Assembly: GCA_023159155.1 (NCBI GenBank)
Contig: JAJNNX010000003.1
Span: 1,798,001-1,862,000, forward strand
DNA: 64,000 bases
Direction: 5' to 3'
DNA from: Ustulina deusta
Lineage: Eukaryota; Ascomycota; Sordariomycetes; Xylariales; Xylariaceae
Numbering within the stretch: the stretch's first letter is position 1; each line of letters opens with the position of its first letter. The translations under genes were made by a program, and so were the position numbers. Shown here in pieces: positions 26,329-40,779 of this stretch. Under the pieces are notes generated by a model, which saw only the letters and a list, made by a program, of their open reading frames with translations, was not told the origin of the DNA and did not search any database.

Positions 26329-29300
26329 TTACTTTAAGTTTATTAATTATTTATTAATAAGTATTTAATAAATATATATTTTTTATTTTGCTATAGTTAG
26401 TAAAACATAAATAAACTTTTTTTTTTAGTTATATGCTTAATATAAAAAATTGCACACTTTATAATATAAACCTAACTTTAATATAACTTTAAAAAACTTT
26501 TAACTTTTATATTACTTAAAAGCTAATAATTTATAAAAAACCTAATTTTAAATATTCTAAATCTATTTTTAGTTTTTAAATAATTAGAACAATTTTAATT
26601 ATAAAGTATAGCTAGCTTATTGCTTTTACATAGTCCTAAAATTTTTTATAAACGTTTTAAGCAAATTAATAGTTTAAAAAAAATTTAGCATAAATAATAT
26701 ATTTAAAAATATATTAAAAAATATTAAAACTATTTAAGTTTATAATTTTGTATTAGTTCTAATAGAATTTTTTTAATAAAAAAAAAATATTAATTTTAAA
26801 CTTTTTAATTTTAGTATTTTATTCGTTTATTTACAAATATTTTAAGCTTTTTTTATATTAAAAAAGCTAAAGTAAAAAAAATTAATTCTAGCAAGTTTAT
26901 AAAAAATAAAGCTTTATGTAATAACTAGGTTTATAAACTAATGAAAAAACTAAACAAAATGTTATTATTTTTTAAATTAAAAATAATTAATTTTAATATA
27001 TTATAAACTAATTAAAAAAATATATTAAAAAATTTATAAAAATATATTTTTATTTAATTAAAAAAATTTTTAATAATATTATTAAAATAATTTAAGCTTT
27101 ATTAATTATTTATTATAACTCTAATTAAATAATTATTATTTATAAAATATTTAAAGTTTATATATATAAAATTAATAAAAATATTAATTTATTAAATTGC
27201 AATAAAAATATAAATTATAAACCTATTTTTATATAAACTTAAAAAAAATTTTATATAAAGTTTTTATAAATTTTAATATTTTTTATAAATTATTTATTAA
27301 TAAAATTATTAAATTAATATATAATACTAAATAAGCTTATAAAAACTATTAATAAATTAAACTTATAAATTTAATTAAATAAAAGTCTAATTTAAATAAT
27401 TAAAATTTTAATAAACTTAATTATTAATTTTTAATAAATTTAAAAAAATTAAAAAAAATTTTAATTATAAAAAAAAAAAACTTATTAAAATAATAAAACT
27501 TGTTTTATTTATAGCAAAAAAAAAATTATATATATTAATTAACTATTTTAGTTAAAAACTTAAATTTTAGATATTTAGCTAGTGAAAAAAATTAATAATA
27601 AAAATAGCTTTAATAGTTTATTTAATTTAAAAAATAAACAAAACTAATAAAAGTTTTTTTATTAGTTTTTTTATTTATTTTAATTAAAATAAAAAGTTTA
27701 GTTTTATATAATATTAAAATTTATATAATAAATTAAATAATAATTAACAATAAAAATAGTTTATTTAATTAAACTTTAAAAATTTTATAATTATTATAAT
27801 AAAATATTTAATAAAATCTATAAATATTTAATATATATAATAAAAATTAATAATTAATAATTTAAAAACTAAATATTTTAAATTATTAATTTTAATTATA
27901 ATATTATTATTAATATTAAATAGTTAATAAAATAAAATATTTATTTTTATTAGTTTAATTTTTATTAATACTTATAATTAAACTTTTTAATTATAAATAA
28001 TAAATTATAAACCTAAAAATATAAAAAAATATTAATTAATTTAATTAAATATTAAAACAACTTTTTAAAAATAAAATAATTATTTTAAGTATAACTAAAA
28101 CTAAAAAAATATAAAAAAAACTTAGAACTTTTAAACTTAAAAAAAAAAATCTATATAATAATTTAAAAAAAAAAAAAAACTAAACTACTATTAAAAATTT
28201 TTTATAAAACTTTTGAAACTATTTTTATTAAAATAAATAAAAATAACTAATTAAAAAAACTTTAAAAAAACTTATTATAATTAAATTTATAATAACTAAA
28301 AATAATTATATTAAACTATTTAAAAAAAACTTAAAAATAGTTAATATTTCATAAAAAAAATAAACTTAAATTAATTAAATAATATTATAAAAAACCTTTA
28401 ATAATAAACTAATCTTATTTTAAAAAAAATAAAAACTGTAAATATATAAAACTAATATAAAATTTTTTAATTTTTTAATTATTATATTTAAAAAAGTTTT
28501 TTTTTAAAAAAAAATCTAAAATTTTATTAATATTAAATATTTATATAATTTATTTTATTTAAAAAAAAGTTTGTAAATAAATTATTAGTTATAAATTTTA
28601 TTAAATAAAATATAAACTTAAATATTATTTTTATTTTATTTATATTTAAAGTTAAATTAATTATTAATAAAAAAATATATATTTAAAAAATAAAATTATA
28701 TTTATTTTAAATATTAATAATATTATTTGTTTTATAAAACTAAATATTATTAAAACTTTTTACTAATTATTATTAATTTTAAAATTATATATTTTTTTTA
28801 AAACTTATAAAAAATATTTTAATAAAAAATCTTCCTATTTAGTTTTAAAATAAAACCTATTTAATAGTAAGTTTTTATTAATATATAAATTTGAAAATTT
28901 TTAAATAAATTTATAAATATTTATATAAATAATATTTTAATTTACTTTAAAATAAAAAAGCTATATTAAACTAAATATTAAAAAAATATAAAAAAATCTT
29001 ATTTTAATATATTTATTATTAATTATTTAGAAATAATTATAAAAATTAAAATTAAAATTAAAATTAATTTAGCTAAAATTTAAATAATTTTAAAAATATT
29101 AAATCAATTTGGTTATTTTTTAAGCTTTATAACTATATTTATATATTTATTTATTATATTAATAAAATAATTAGCTTTTGAAATTAATTATTTAAAAAAA
29201 TAAACTATTTATAATTAAACTAAAATAAAAATAAACTTTTAAATATATAAAACTATTAGTATATAAAATATTAGTTTTAGTTTTTTTTAAGCCTAGCTAA

Positions 29301-29837
29301 CTAATATAAATAAAAATAAATATTTTATATAATATAATAATAAAAATTATTTAGTCATAATAAAAAAATATAACTTAAAAACTTATAAAATATTTTTTTT
29401 AAAATAATAATTTTAATTAAATAACCTTATTTAATTTAAAACTATAAACTTTTAGTAATAATATAAACTTTAAAATATTATTATTTAAAACTTTTTAAAA
29501 CTAAGTTTTTTATAATAATTAATTATTAAGTTTTATTATATTTTTTAAATAAATAAATTTTATTAATATAATAAATTTATTAAGCTAATTTTTTATTAAA
29601 TTTTAATATTATTTTTTAATATTAATTAAAACAAAGAAATATAATAACTAATATTTTATTAAAAAAATAGTAAAACTTTTTATAATAAAAACTAAAAAAA
29701 CTAAAAAAAAAATAATAATATTAATTTTTTTTTAATAAAATACTAAATTTTATATTAACTATAAATTTTTTATTTAATATTTTTTAAAAAGCTACCTTAA
29801 TAAATTTAATTAAATAAAACAATTTTTTTTATATTAT

Positions 29838-30248
29838 TATAACAACCCTGTTATATTAGATAAACCGATAGAGTAGTTTGCTATATCATTGTGGTAACGC
29901 AGGTTTGTTCTTAAATTATTTGTAGCACTTTATTAAAAAATAAACTTTTATATAACTAATTTTAAAAACTAGTTATATACTTAGATTAAATAGTAAAGTA
30001 AGAACTAACTATTTAGAAAATATAATAAATATATTTACAACTTTATAGTTATTTTTATTTTTATTTTAATAACTTTTGTTATTTTAATTATTGCAATTAT
30101 TATAATTACTTTTGTAATAATCTAGGTAACCCAGGTAACTAAATAATTTGTCATATAACCTATACCTAGCTCCATGGTTCCTTATTTAGCCTAGCCTAGT
30201 CCTTTATTTTTTAAGTACTTTTTTTTAGTTTGCTAATAGTCCGTAATA
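29838..30248. repeat. Left LTR of the third-level element
   Basis: 411 bp, about 50 bp shorter than its partner through two small deletions; one of them lies between GTCCG repeats at the right end. Confidence 0.82.
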
Positions 30249-33200
30249 CTATTCCTCTTTCTTTTAAAGTTATTATTTTTAATAATAAATAATAAGTTCT
30301 TTTTTTTTTTTTTTTTGGAAATCTTTTTGTGTTTTTTTTTTTTGTTTTGTTATATCTAGTTTTTAATCGGCTTGTATACAAAGACTTTTTACAAATTACT
30401 TTAATAAGTTTAGCATTTTGTTTAATTTTTATATTTATTATAGTTTTTTTAATAAAAAGTGCTTTTATATAGTTTTTTGTAGCAATTATTATTTTATTTA
30501 TATTTGTTATAAATATTTTTTTTAACTTTTAGTTTAGTTTATATTACTAAGGAGCGTTATTATATTTGTAAGGAATAAAAAGCTATTTATACTAAACTAA
30601 ACCTTTTATATAGATTTTTTAAATAAACTTATAAAACTTTTTTTTATCTTTAAAACAATATTTTAGTATAGTTTGTTTATTTAGAACATTTAAAAAAATA
30701 AAATAATATTTTAAAAAGCAAAAAAAAACAAAATTTTTTATTATAGTTTTAAATCCTTAAATATAATAAAGTCTGCCGACTTTAAAAAGTATTATTAATA
30801 AAATATCTAAAATACTACAAATATTACTACTATTATAATATTTTTTAATTAAAATGCTTTGAATTCTTTTTTTGCTTAAGCGGTTAACTTTGCTTTTTTA
30901 GTAATAATTAATCGAAATGTTAATAATAAAACTACTTAATAAGTTTTTTAATATTCTGTAAATATTTTTTTAAGTTTTTATATATTTTTTATATATAAAT
31001 ACTTTTTTTATTTAACTAAATATTTAAAGTTTTTTTTAGTTTAATATAAATTTAGTATTTTTTTAACCGTATATTTATTTTAGTTTAGTTTTATTTTAAG
31101 TTCTGTTTTTAGTATAGTATTTTTTAGTGCTAGCTCTAATAATAAAATATAAAGTATTAAATATATTTTTATATTTTTTAATAATTTTAAATAATAACTA
31201 GTCTTTAACATAATTTTTTTAATTTTAAATAATTTAATTTATTTAAAATCGAGTTTTTATTTAGTTATTTTATTTTAATATTATATTTTAAAATATAAAA
31301 TTTTTTTTTTTTAAAAATTAGGTTTCATAATTTATTTTTATTATAATAGCCCTTTATTTTATTTTAAATAAATAATAACTAATTTTGTAACTTTTATTAT
31401 AGACCTATAAGTCTTTTAGCTTATATATCTATTTTTAGTACTATAATTTTTAAAATTATAGTTTGTTTATTATTTAGTTTAAAACTATAGTTTATTTTAA
31501 ACAGTAATATTTTTATAAACTTATTATTTGAACTATTATAAATATACTTTATTAATAATAAAAGTTTAACTTAATTTTATTATTTATTAAAATAATATTA
31601 AAAGTATTATTTGAATATTTATTTTAGTTTTTTAGTTTGTTTATTTATTTATAAATAATAAGCTATTAATATTTTATATTTAATTTTTAAAGCTTTTATT
31701 AAAAATTATTAAAACTTAAAAACTATTATATTTTTTTAATCTATAATAATTTTTTTTAAAAAACTATATTTATTAAAAATATATTTTATAATTATATATA
31801 TTAAATTTTTTAAAAAATTTGCTTTTTTATATAATATAAAATTTTTTTATTTTATAAGCTTGTTTATAATAACTAAAATAAAATTATATTTTATTTTTAT
31901 TATTAGTTTTTTTAATTTAAATAATTTTATAATAAAATCAAATATAATAATTTTTTAAGTTTTATTTAATAGTTTAATTATTTATATTAACTTATATAGT
32001 TTACATTTTAATATTTTTAATTTTTTATATATATTATATAACTATTAAATTTTTTTTAATATTTATATTATTTATTTTTATAAATATTTTAAATAAAAAA
32101 TTTTTTTAAATTTAGTAATATATAATATTAATTATAATATATATAGCTTTAGTTTTATAAACTTATTATTTATATTATTTTTAGATTTTTTAGATTTTTT
32201 TTAGATTTTTAGATTAACTTTTATATTTATTTATTATAGTTTATTTATAATACTATGAATATTAATATTTTATTTTATTTTATTTATTGTTGTTTTATTA
32301 ACTTAATATATTTTTTTTTTTAATATAAAAGATTTTAAAATTAAACTAAAATAAAAACTTTGCTTATTTTATTTATTACTTATTTAACGTTTTTATTATT
32401 ATAAAAATAAGAAAATTTTTATAATTTAAATATATTTTTATTAGTTGTTTTAATTTATATAAATAATATTTTTATTTTTTAAATATTTATATTATAGCTA
32501 TAAGTTTTTTATTTAGTAAAAAATAGTTTGCTACACGTTTTAAAAATTTTTTTAACAAGAATGCTACTAGGTATAGCTTTTTGTTTTTATTGCGTTAACC
32601 TAATTAACTGCTTATTATATTATTATATATATTAATTTTAACTTCGAGCTTTTTATTTAGATTTAGTAATTTTATTACTAGATTATTAATTATTAATTTT
32701 TTAATTTTATTAAATACTTTTTATTTTTTATTTATTTATTAAAATATTTGATTTTTTTTTTTTAAGTTTATAAAAAGCGCTATAATTTCTTTAAAATCTT
32801 TAATAAAGCTTTACATATAGTTTATAAATCTCATAAATATTTTTATATTGTTTACTAATTTAAATACTAGCTAATTTTTTATTATTAAAACTTTTAATTT
32901 TTAGATTTATATTTTTTTTAATATTATTATAAATTTAAAAAAATCTTTTTATTATTTATAAAATTTGCTTTTTTTAAGTATATTAACAATTTAGCATTTT
33001 ATACTATTGTAAGTACTTTTTTAATATATTTAATATTTTCTTTTAAATATTTTTAAATAAATTAAAATATTATTAAAATATTTTATAACAATTTAATTAA
33101 TAAATTTTTATAGTATATTTATAATTTTTATTTAAAAACTTACTAGTATATTAATAAAACTAAATAATATTATTAAGTATTTAAATAGCTTATATAATGT

Positions 33201-36200
33201 TTTAAAAACTATTTTTTATTTATTTTTTATTATAATTCTAATTTAATATTATAAACTATTTTGCTTTTTATAACCTATTTTTAAAATTTTTAATTTTAAA
33301 TAAAAATCTTGCAAACTTTTTTATTTTTACGTTTATATTTTTATAATTAATACATAATTTTTATCTAATCTTTCTATTTTCTTTTAGTTTTTTTAGTACT
33401 TATAGGATTAGTAATTTAATAGATAATATTAAAAGTTATATATATTCTTTTGTTAAATTTTATTATAAATAATTATCTAATTTTTTAAGTTGTTTTTTAT
33501 TTATATAATATAACAAAAAGTATTTTATAGTTTTATTATTTATGCTTTAGTAATTTTATTTTTATATTATATTTTTTTTAAATAAGTTGCTAAATTTTTA
33601 ATACTTGTGTAGTATTTTAATATTAAGTTTTAGCTTAAGATTTTTAATAAGGATATATACTATTATTTTTATTTTTTTAAATTTACTTTAGTTTTTTTTT
33701 ATTTTTTTTAGTCATTAAATTTTTTTAATATATTTTATTAAAATTGGCTTATATTTTAGTTTATTTTAGGATTAGTTATTTATAACTAAAATATTTTTAA
33801 TATTATAATATAGTATAATATTTTAAAATATTAAAAGAAAGTTTTATAGTTTTTTTTTTAATAATTTTATAGTTATAAATAAATAAAGCTTATTTTTAAG
33901 TTTTATAAATATTTTTGAACTTTTAATAATTTATAGTAAAATAAAGCTTGCTTAAGCTTTAATATTTATAAGCGCTTTTAGCTTATTTTTATAATACTTT
34001 AGGTTTATTATAATATATATTAAAATATTTGTAATTATTATATATAATATTCTTTTAATAAATTAAGTTAATTATTAACTTTTTATAACTATTTATTATT
34101 ATTTTTTAATTTTTATATTTTATATATTTAATTTATGTCTAACTTAGTTGTTGCTAGGCTTGCTTTAAATAATAACTAATTTTTTTTTTTTTATAATTTG
34201 GCTTATAGTTATAATTTGTTTTTTTGTTACGTACTCCTTTATTAGTTAGTTTTTTTTATTAATAACATATATTATAAATTTTTTTTAATATTTTTGTTTT
34301 TTTATAGTATAATATTAATATATATTTTAAAAATTAGTATAGATTTTATTTAAATATAGTAAATCTTTAAAAGTTGCAATAGATTAGTACTAACTTTTTA
34401 ATATTTTTTTTTAAATATAGTTTATTTAGTACTTTTTATTTGATTTGTTTTAAAAACCATATATTTTTTATTTTATTTATTATATAAATATAGTATTAGT
34501 AAATTATATAATATATTTATAAAACTATATTATATTTTTTATTTGTTTTCAGTACTAAAAGTTTTTTTTTTTTGTAATACTATTATAATAGTAGCTCCTT
34601 AAAATAAGCTTTACTATTATTTCTAGATCTTTTAATATATTTATTCTAGTTTTTACTAAAATTATATCATTTAGTTTTTATAGCTTATTTAAAATCTTTT
34701 ATATTTAATAATCTAGCTTTATTTTTAGAATAAAATAATTTATAATATAAAGTTTTTTTTTTTTTTATTAATTTTGTTTTGTTTTTAGTTTAGTAATACT
34801 TTTTTAAATTAAATTAAATATTATATTGTTTAGTTATTTGCTTATTAATTAGTAATTATATTTTTTATAAATATAATTTTTCATTTGTTTTAAACATTTA
34901 TTATTTTTTAGCTAATTTTTTAGGATTTAAATTTTTGTTAAGCTATTGTTTATTAATAATAATTCTTTACTAGTTATATTTTTTTAGTTATAAATATTAT
35001 ATTTATATTTGTTTTTATAATAAATATATTTTTTAATTTTTGTTTTTTATAATTATATTATATTTAAATAATCTAAATAATATATATTTTTATAGTTATT
35101 ATAAGCTAGATATATATTATAGTTATTTTTTATAATATATAAATACTTATATTATTTTGCTTTTTTTTATTTTTTACTAATAAAATAAAATAAACAAATT
35201 TTATTATTTCTATATTAATATATACTAAAACGCTTAGTTTAGCTATTTATAAGTCTATTTATAATAAATCTTTTTAATAATTTTGCTATTTTATTATTAT
35301 ACTATATATTTTTTTAAGTCCTTATAATATATATATCTTTATTATATAGCTTATTAAAACCTTTTTATATATAAATAGTTTAAATATATTAAATATTCTT
35401 TTATTTATAGCAATTATTATTATTATTTTATAAAGTTTACTAATCGTTATATATAAAAGTATTATTTATATATTTTATTTAAAATATATTTGTTATATTA
35501 TAGAATAAATTTTATTATTTTTTGTTACTTTTCTAATCATATTATATTAATTTATAACATTACTATTATTATAGCTTTAGTTTGTTTTATATTTTTATAT
35601 TTTTGGTTTTTTTATAATTTATTATAGTTTTAAATATAATGCTTTTTTTAATTATAGTTATAATACTTAAATTTGCTTTAGTTTTTATTTTTATTAGTTA
35701 TATCAAGTTCTATAAGTTTTATATAGGTTTTTATAGCTATAAATTTCTTTATTTATTACTTTTTAATATTTATTAAATAGAACATATTTTTTTATTTTTA
35801 TATTACTATTATTTATAAAATTAGTTATTAATTTTAATAGCTTAAACAATATAATTTTTAAAATTATTTAGTTTTTTATTTTTATATAACTTATTTTAAA
35901 CTAACTTTTTTAGCCCGTTATAAAATATTATTATTAAAATATTAATATTTATTTATAAAATTTATATTAGAACTTCTTTAAACTTAGTTATATATTTATA
36001 TATTATTTTTTTTAATATATCATTATAAGTTTTTGTTCGGGTTAATATTTTTTTTAAAGTTTTTATATATATTTATTAGTATTGTTTTAAACTTTGCTAT
36101 ATTTTTAAATATTACTTTTGTATCATTATTATAATTTAGCTCTGCTTACTTTATATAATTGTTAATTATAAATTCAAACTATTTTAAAACATTTTTAATA

Positions 36201-36508
36201 AAATATCTTGCTATATATAAGACTTTTTTTTTTTTTTTATAAAATTTTTATTATAATATTAAATATATGTTTTAACTTATATTATAAATTCTTTAAGTTG
36301 GTTTAAAGTTTTATTAAACTTTATTAGTTATATAAGCTTATATTTTTTAGCTTATTAGTTATATTTATTTAATTTTTAAATTATTTATTATTTTGTTTAA
36401 GTTAAATAATATATATTTATAGTTAATTAAATAACTATTATACTTATAATAAAATTAATTTTTTAAAAGCTATTTTATATTGCTTAATTAAATAATAATT
36501 ATTCAAAA

Positions 36509-36968
36509 TATAACAATTTTATTATATTAAATAAACTAATATAATAGTTTGCTATAGTATTATAATAATATAAGTTTATTTAACAAAAAATCAAAGTTAT
36601 AATAGTTCTATTTTTAAATTATTTATAATATTTTATTAAAAAATACACTTTTATATAATTAATTCTAAAAACTAGCTATATATTTAAATTAAATAATAAA
36701 GTAAAAACTAACTATTTAAAAAATATAACAAATATATTTATAACTTCATAGCTATTTTTTTTTTTACTTTAGTAATTTTATTTATTTTAATTACTACAAT
36801 TATTATAATAATTTCTATAATAATCCAGGTAACCCAAGTAACTAAATAACTTGTTACGTAACCTATACCTAGCTCCGTGGTCCCTTACCTGGCCCGGCCT
36901 GGTCCCTCACTTTTTAGGTGCCTCCTTCTAGTCTACCAACAGTCCGCTCTCCCTGTTAGTCCGTAACA
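36509..36968. repeat. Right LTR of the third-level element
   Basis: 460 bp, ending TTAGTCCGTAACA. Unevenly mutated: its first 300 bp are A+T-rich, while the last 150 bp look almost untouched. Confidence 0.82.
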
Positions 36969-38296
36969 ATTATTTTAATTTAAAAAACTTATACATTTTT
37001 AATTACTATATATTAAAATTAATATAAAACAATCAAAATATTAAAACAAAAATTTTACTAGTTTTATTTAAAATATAATTATAAAAAAGAAAAATATTAT
37101 AAAATAAGATTTCCAGCTTTTTTTATTTATTATTTATATTATTTATAATATAATAATATATAATAATAAATAATAAAAACATACTATTTAACTAATAAAG
37201 TTATAACTATATATAAATATTTATAAATAAATTTAGCTATTTCATTATAACTTTATTTCGGAAAAAAATAAATATTGTAAAATTACTAGCTATATAATAC
37301 TATGAAAATCTATATAAATTTTTTAGTATATTAAATATATAAATATTAAATAATATAGAACTATTTATTTTTAAATTTATAGTAATAATTAATAATTTTA
37401 TAAGTATTAAACACTATTTTAATAATATTTACTATTTTTAAACCTAAAAAATAATAAAATTAATTAATTAAAAACTAGATTAATAACTTTATTTTTATAT
37501 TAATAAATATTTAAAATATTTATTTTTTTATTTTAAACTTTATATATAATTTTTTATAATATTTATTAATTAATATATTACTACTAAAAATAATAATAAA
37601 AAATAATATATAAAACTTTTTAATAATAAATATTAATAAAACTATCATAAATTCTAATATTAAATAATAAATATTTAAATTAATTGATTAAATCTAAAAC
37701 ATTTAAAAAATAATATATAATATTATAACTTTTATATAAAAATAATATAAGCTATAAACTAAGAAAAAGAAACGCTTAATAAACTTTAAAAAAAAAAAAA
37801 AAAAAAGTTTTATAATATAAGTACTAATTATTAGATTAAATTTTTAATTAATTAGACTTTTTAAAATTTTAAAAAAATAAAAAACTTATTTTATACTAAC
37901 TAATTATAAAAAATAAGCAATAATTTTATATTTTAGCAAATCTAGTTATTACTTTTAGCTAAAAATATTAATAATAAAACAAAGTTTAAAATTAAATAAA
38001 TTAAACAATTAAAAATATAAAAAAAAAAAAAAAAATTATAATACTAAATTATTTAAAAAAATTATAACTTTAATAATACTTAATATATAGCTTAAATTTT
38101 TAAAAATATACTAATTAAGCTTAACTAATTTTATAAAACTATAAAAATAAATATATATAGCAATAACTAATAACTTTACAAGCAATTATAAAAATAATAA
38201 TAAAATAGTACGCTATAAAAAAGCTATATAAACTTAATATTATTAATAATTTTAAATTAAAACTATATTTAAACTTTTAGTTTTAAAAAAAAATAA

Positions 38297-38533
38297 TATA
38301 ATAATTAGTATAGTTTTAGCAAAACTTACAAAAACTCTAGACCTATATAATAATAAAATAGAAAAATAACGCATACACTAACCTATAGCTTTATAGTTAT
38401 ACATGCAAAATCTATATTTATCTATCCTATAAATTTTAACTTTTTTTTTTTTTTTTTTTTTTTTTTTGCTTAAAGTCTTTGTTTATAGTATTAATAAACT
38501 AGCTATAAAAGCTTTACTAAACTAATCGTAACA
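38297..38533. repeat. Right LTR of the 26100-38533 element
   Basis: 237 bp, ending TAATCGTAACA, followed by ATAAA. Better preserved than the left LTR. Confidence 0.8.
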
Positions 38534-39548
38534 ATAAAAAGCTTTAATATATTAAAGTTTTAAAAGCTTGCTAGTTCTTTTACTATTTTTATTTTATTTT
38601 ATTTAGAGTTTTTAGCACCAGCTAAACTTATAAAAAACCTTTCTAAAAAAACAAAAAAAACAAATATAAACTAATTAATAATAATATCTAAATTATTTAA
38701 CTAAATATATATAATATTTTAATTTAAAATTATTAGAGCTTAAATAAAAATTATTAGAGCTTAAATAAAAATAATTTTTTATAGCTACTTATTAATAAAT
38801 TTATAATATATTATATAATAAACATAAGTTTTAATAACTAAATATATTATTAATATTATATTATATTATAAATATTTAAACTTTTTTAAAAAGAAAGTTT
38901 AAAAAAATCTATTATTTTTTTCAAAAAATATTTTTAATATATAATCTAGTTATTATATTTTAAACAAAATTATAGTTCTAAAATAGTATAATTTTACTAT
39001 TAGCTTATTATTTATAAATAAACTTAAACTAAATAATTATATATTTAATATTAATATAGTATAAAAATTATTTGTTAAAGTAATAGCTTTTTAGTTATTT
39101 TTATAAATAATTATAATATTTATTTTTTTAATAGTAGTTTTAATTAAATAACTTTTTTAGTAGCTTATATTTAATTAATATAAAAAAGATATTTTGAAAT
39201 AGATCTATAAATATTTTAGTTACTAGTATAATTTATATTAATATAACTAATTAAATTTTAAAGTTTTTTATAATATATTAATTTTATATTTATAGTTCTT
39301 TTTAAATATTTAAAAATATAGCTAACCGCTAATCTATAAGTTTTATTAAGCTTTATTATAAATTAATTATTAAAAAAAACAGCAAATATAATATTAAGTT
39401 AAGTATTAAATATAATATATATTAATAACTTTATAGCATTTATATATTAAGCTTTGTTTTTAAGTATAAGTATATAATCTATTAGTAATAGTTTAAACGC
39501 TTTGGTTTTTATAAAAATATTTTACTTAAAATAGATTGTTTTATTAAA

Positions 39549-39755
39549 CTAGTTTTTTTTAATAGTTATTTCTAAATAATATAGGTAAGGTTTAAAATCT
39601 ATTATATTAAACTTTATTTTATTAACTTTTTTTATAAAAAAAGCAATAATTAAAAGGTTGTTTATATAAATAGTAATATAAATATACCTCTTAATAAATA
39701 TTCTAATATTAACGTTTAAAAAAACAAAACTAAATCTTTTTAAAAAAATAGCCAA
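39549..39755 (-). pseudogene. RIP fossil of a Copia reverse transcriptase
   Basis: A 68-codon open stretch inside Copia copy 2. It reads ..FLNVNIRIFIKRYIYITIYINNLLI..VNKIKFNI..YLYYLEITIKK. This follows the Ty1/Copia RT pattern around the catalytic YVDD box: upstream VFVK.. strand, YVDDLLI, then EVNKIK..L and YLGM.I. YVDD has become YINN, as expected from G->A changes. It is the only recognisable coding remnant of the element, and it supports a minus-strand sense. Catalytic aspartates are lost, so it is inactive. Confidence 0.82.
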
Positions 39756-40779
39756 AATTTTATACTAGATTTTATATACTTGCTTTAAATTATATAAAGC
39801 TTTTTATAATTTATATACTTTACTAGTGCTGTTTTTAAACTAAGTTAATTATTTAATATAAATCTTTTTATTTATTTTCTTATAAAAAACGCTATTTTAA
39901 TATTTACTTATTTAAACTTAAAATTAAGGGTTGTAGCAATAGCAAAAATTGCTTTATAGCTTATAAGTTTAATGATTAAAATAAAAGTCTTATTATAATT
40001 TAAGCTTTTTATTTATTTCAAAGTTCTAACTATTTAGTAAGCTTTATAATAAATAATTATTTTTTAAATAATATTTTATATTTTATTAAAAAATTATAGA
40101 GCACTTAGGTCTTATTATTAATTAATAATTTATATTTGCTTTTTATATTTTTAGCTTAGTTAACTGTTTTTAGTTTAATTATTTTGATTAAAAAAAAGCA
40201 TATATAATACTAATAAATAATATTATTATTTAAAATAAATTTAATATTAATAATTAAAGCTATCTAAGTTGTTTTATTTTAAAGTATAAATTAAAATAGT
40301 TTTTTTAAACTTCTAAAAATAATATTACTATAATTTAGTTTTGTAGTACTAATAATTTATTATTAGAGTTATTAAAAGTTTGTATAAAGAAATCTAGCCT
40401 AGAGTTATTTTTACTAATTATTTTAAAGCTAATATTTAGTTTAAATATAAAAAAAAAGCCTTAACTATAAATAGTTCTACTAAACTAAAGTAATATAACA
40501 ATTTTTAAAAATTTTAAATATATAAAAAAGCACTTCCCTTTAAAATAAATAATCTAGTATTTTTATTAATTATATTATTTATATTATTTTTTAGTTTATT
40601 AAGGATATAAAATCTAATATATTTAATATTAGTTTTTTATTGAGTAGTATTACTAGTTTTTATTATTACAGTTATTTTGCTAGTATTTAAAACAAAATAT
40701 ATCATTTATATAAATTATATAACTAAAATTTAAAAAAAACAAAATAATTTATAACGCTTTTTTTTAATACTTTAGCATA

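Larger units (their letters stand above)
29838..36968. mobile_element. Third-level nested LTR retrotransposon
   Basis: Inserted into the 26100-38533 element with target duplications ATTAT (29833-29837, 36969-36973). LTRs 29838-30248 and 36509-36968. The right LTR end keeps near-normal composition (TCCGTGGTCCCTTACCTGGC). The plus strand between the LTRs is strongly T-rich, which may mean the coding strand was minus; on that strand the LTR starts TGTTACGGAC. Internal length is 6.26 kb. All coding content is erased, so the superfamily cannot be assigned. Confidence 0.83.
26100..38533 (+). mobile_element. LTR retrotransposon nested in Copia copy 2
   Basis: Target duplications ATAAA (26095-26099, 38534-38538). 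LTRs 26100-26328 and 38297-38533, ancestral ends TGTAACA..CGTAACA. It contains another LTR element (29838-36968); without that the internal part is about 4.8 kb, a normal size for an autonomous element. The plus strand is A-rich and an A tract precedes the right LTR, so I guess plus as the sense strand. No reading frame or diagnostic polymerase motif survives RIP, so Gypsy or Copia cannot be decided. A related truncated copy lies at 1821-6560. About 80 bp at 26017-26094 and 30 bp at 38539-38570 match neither Copia copy and may be remains of another insertion. Confidence 0.8.
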
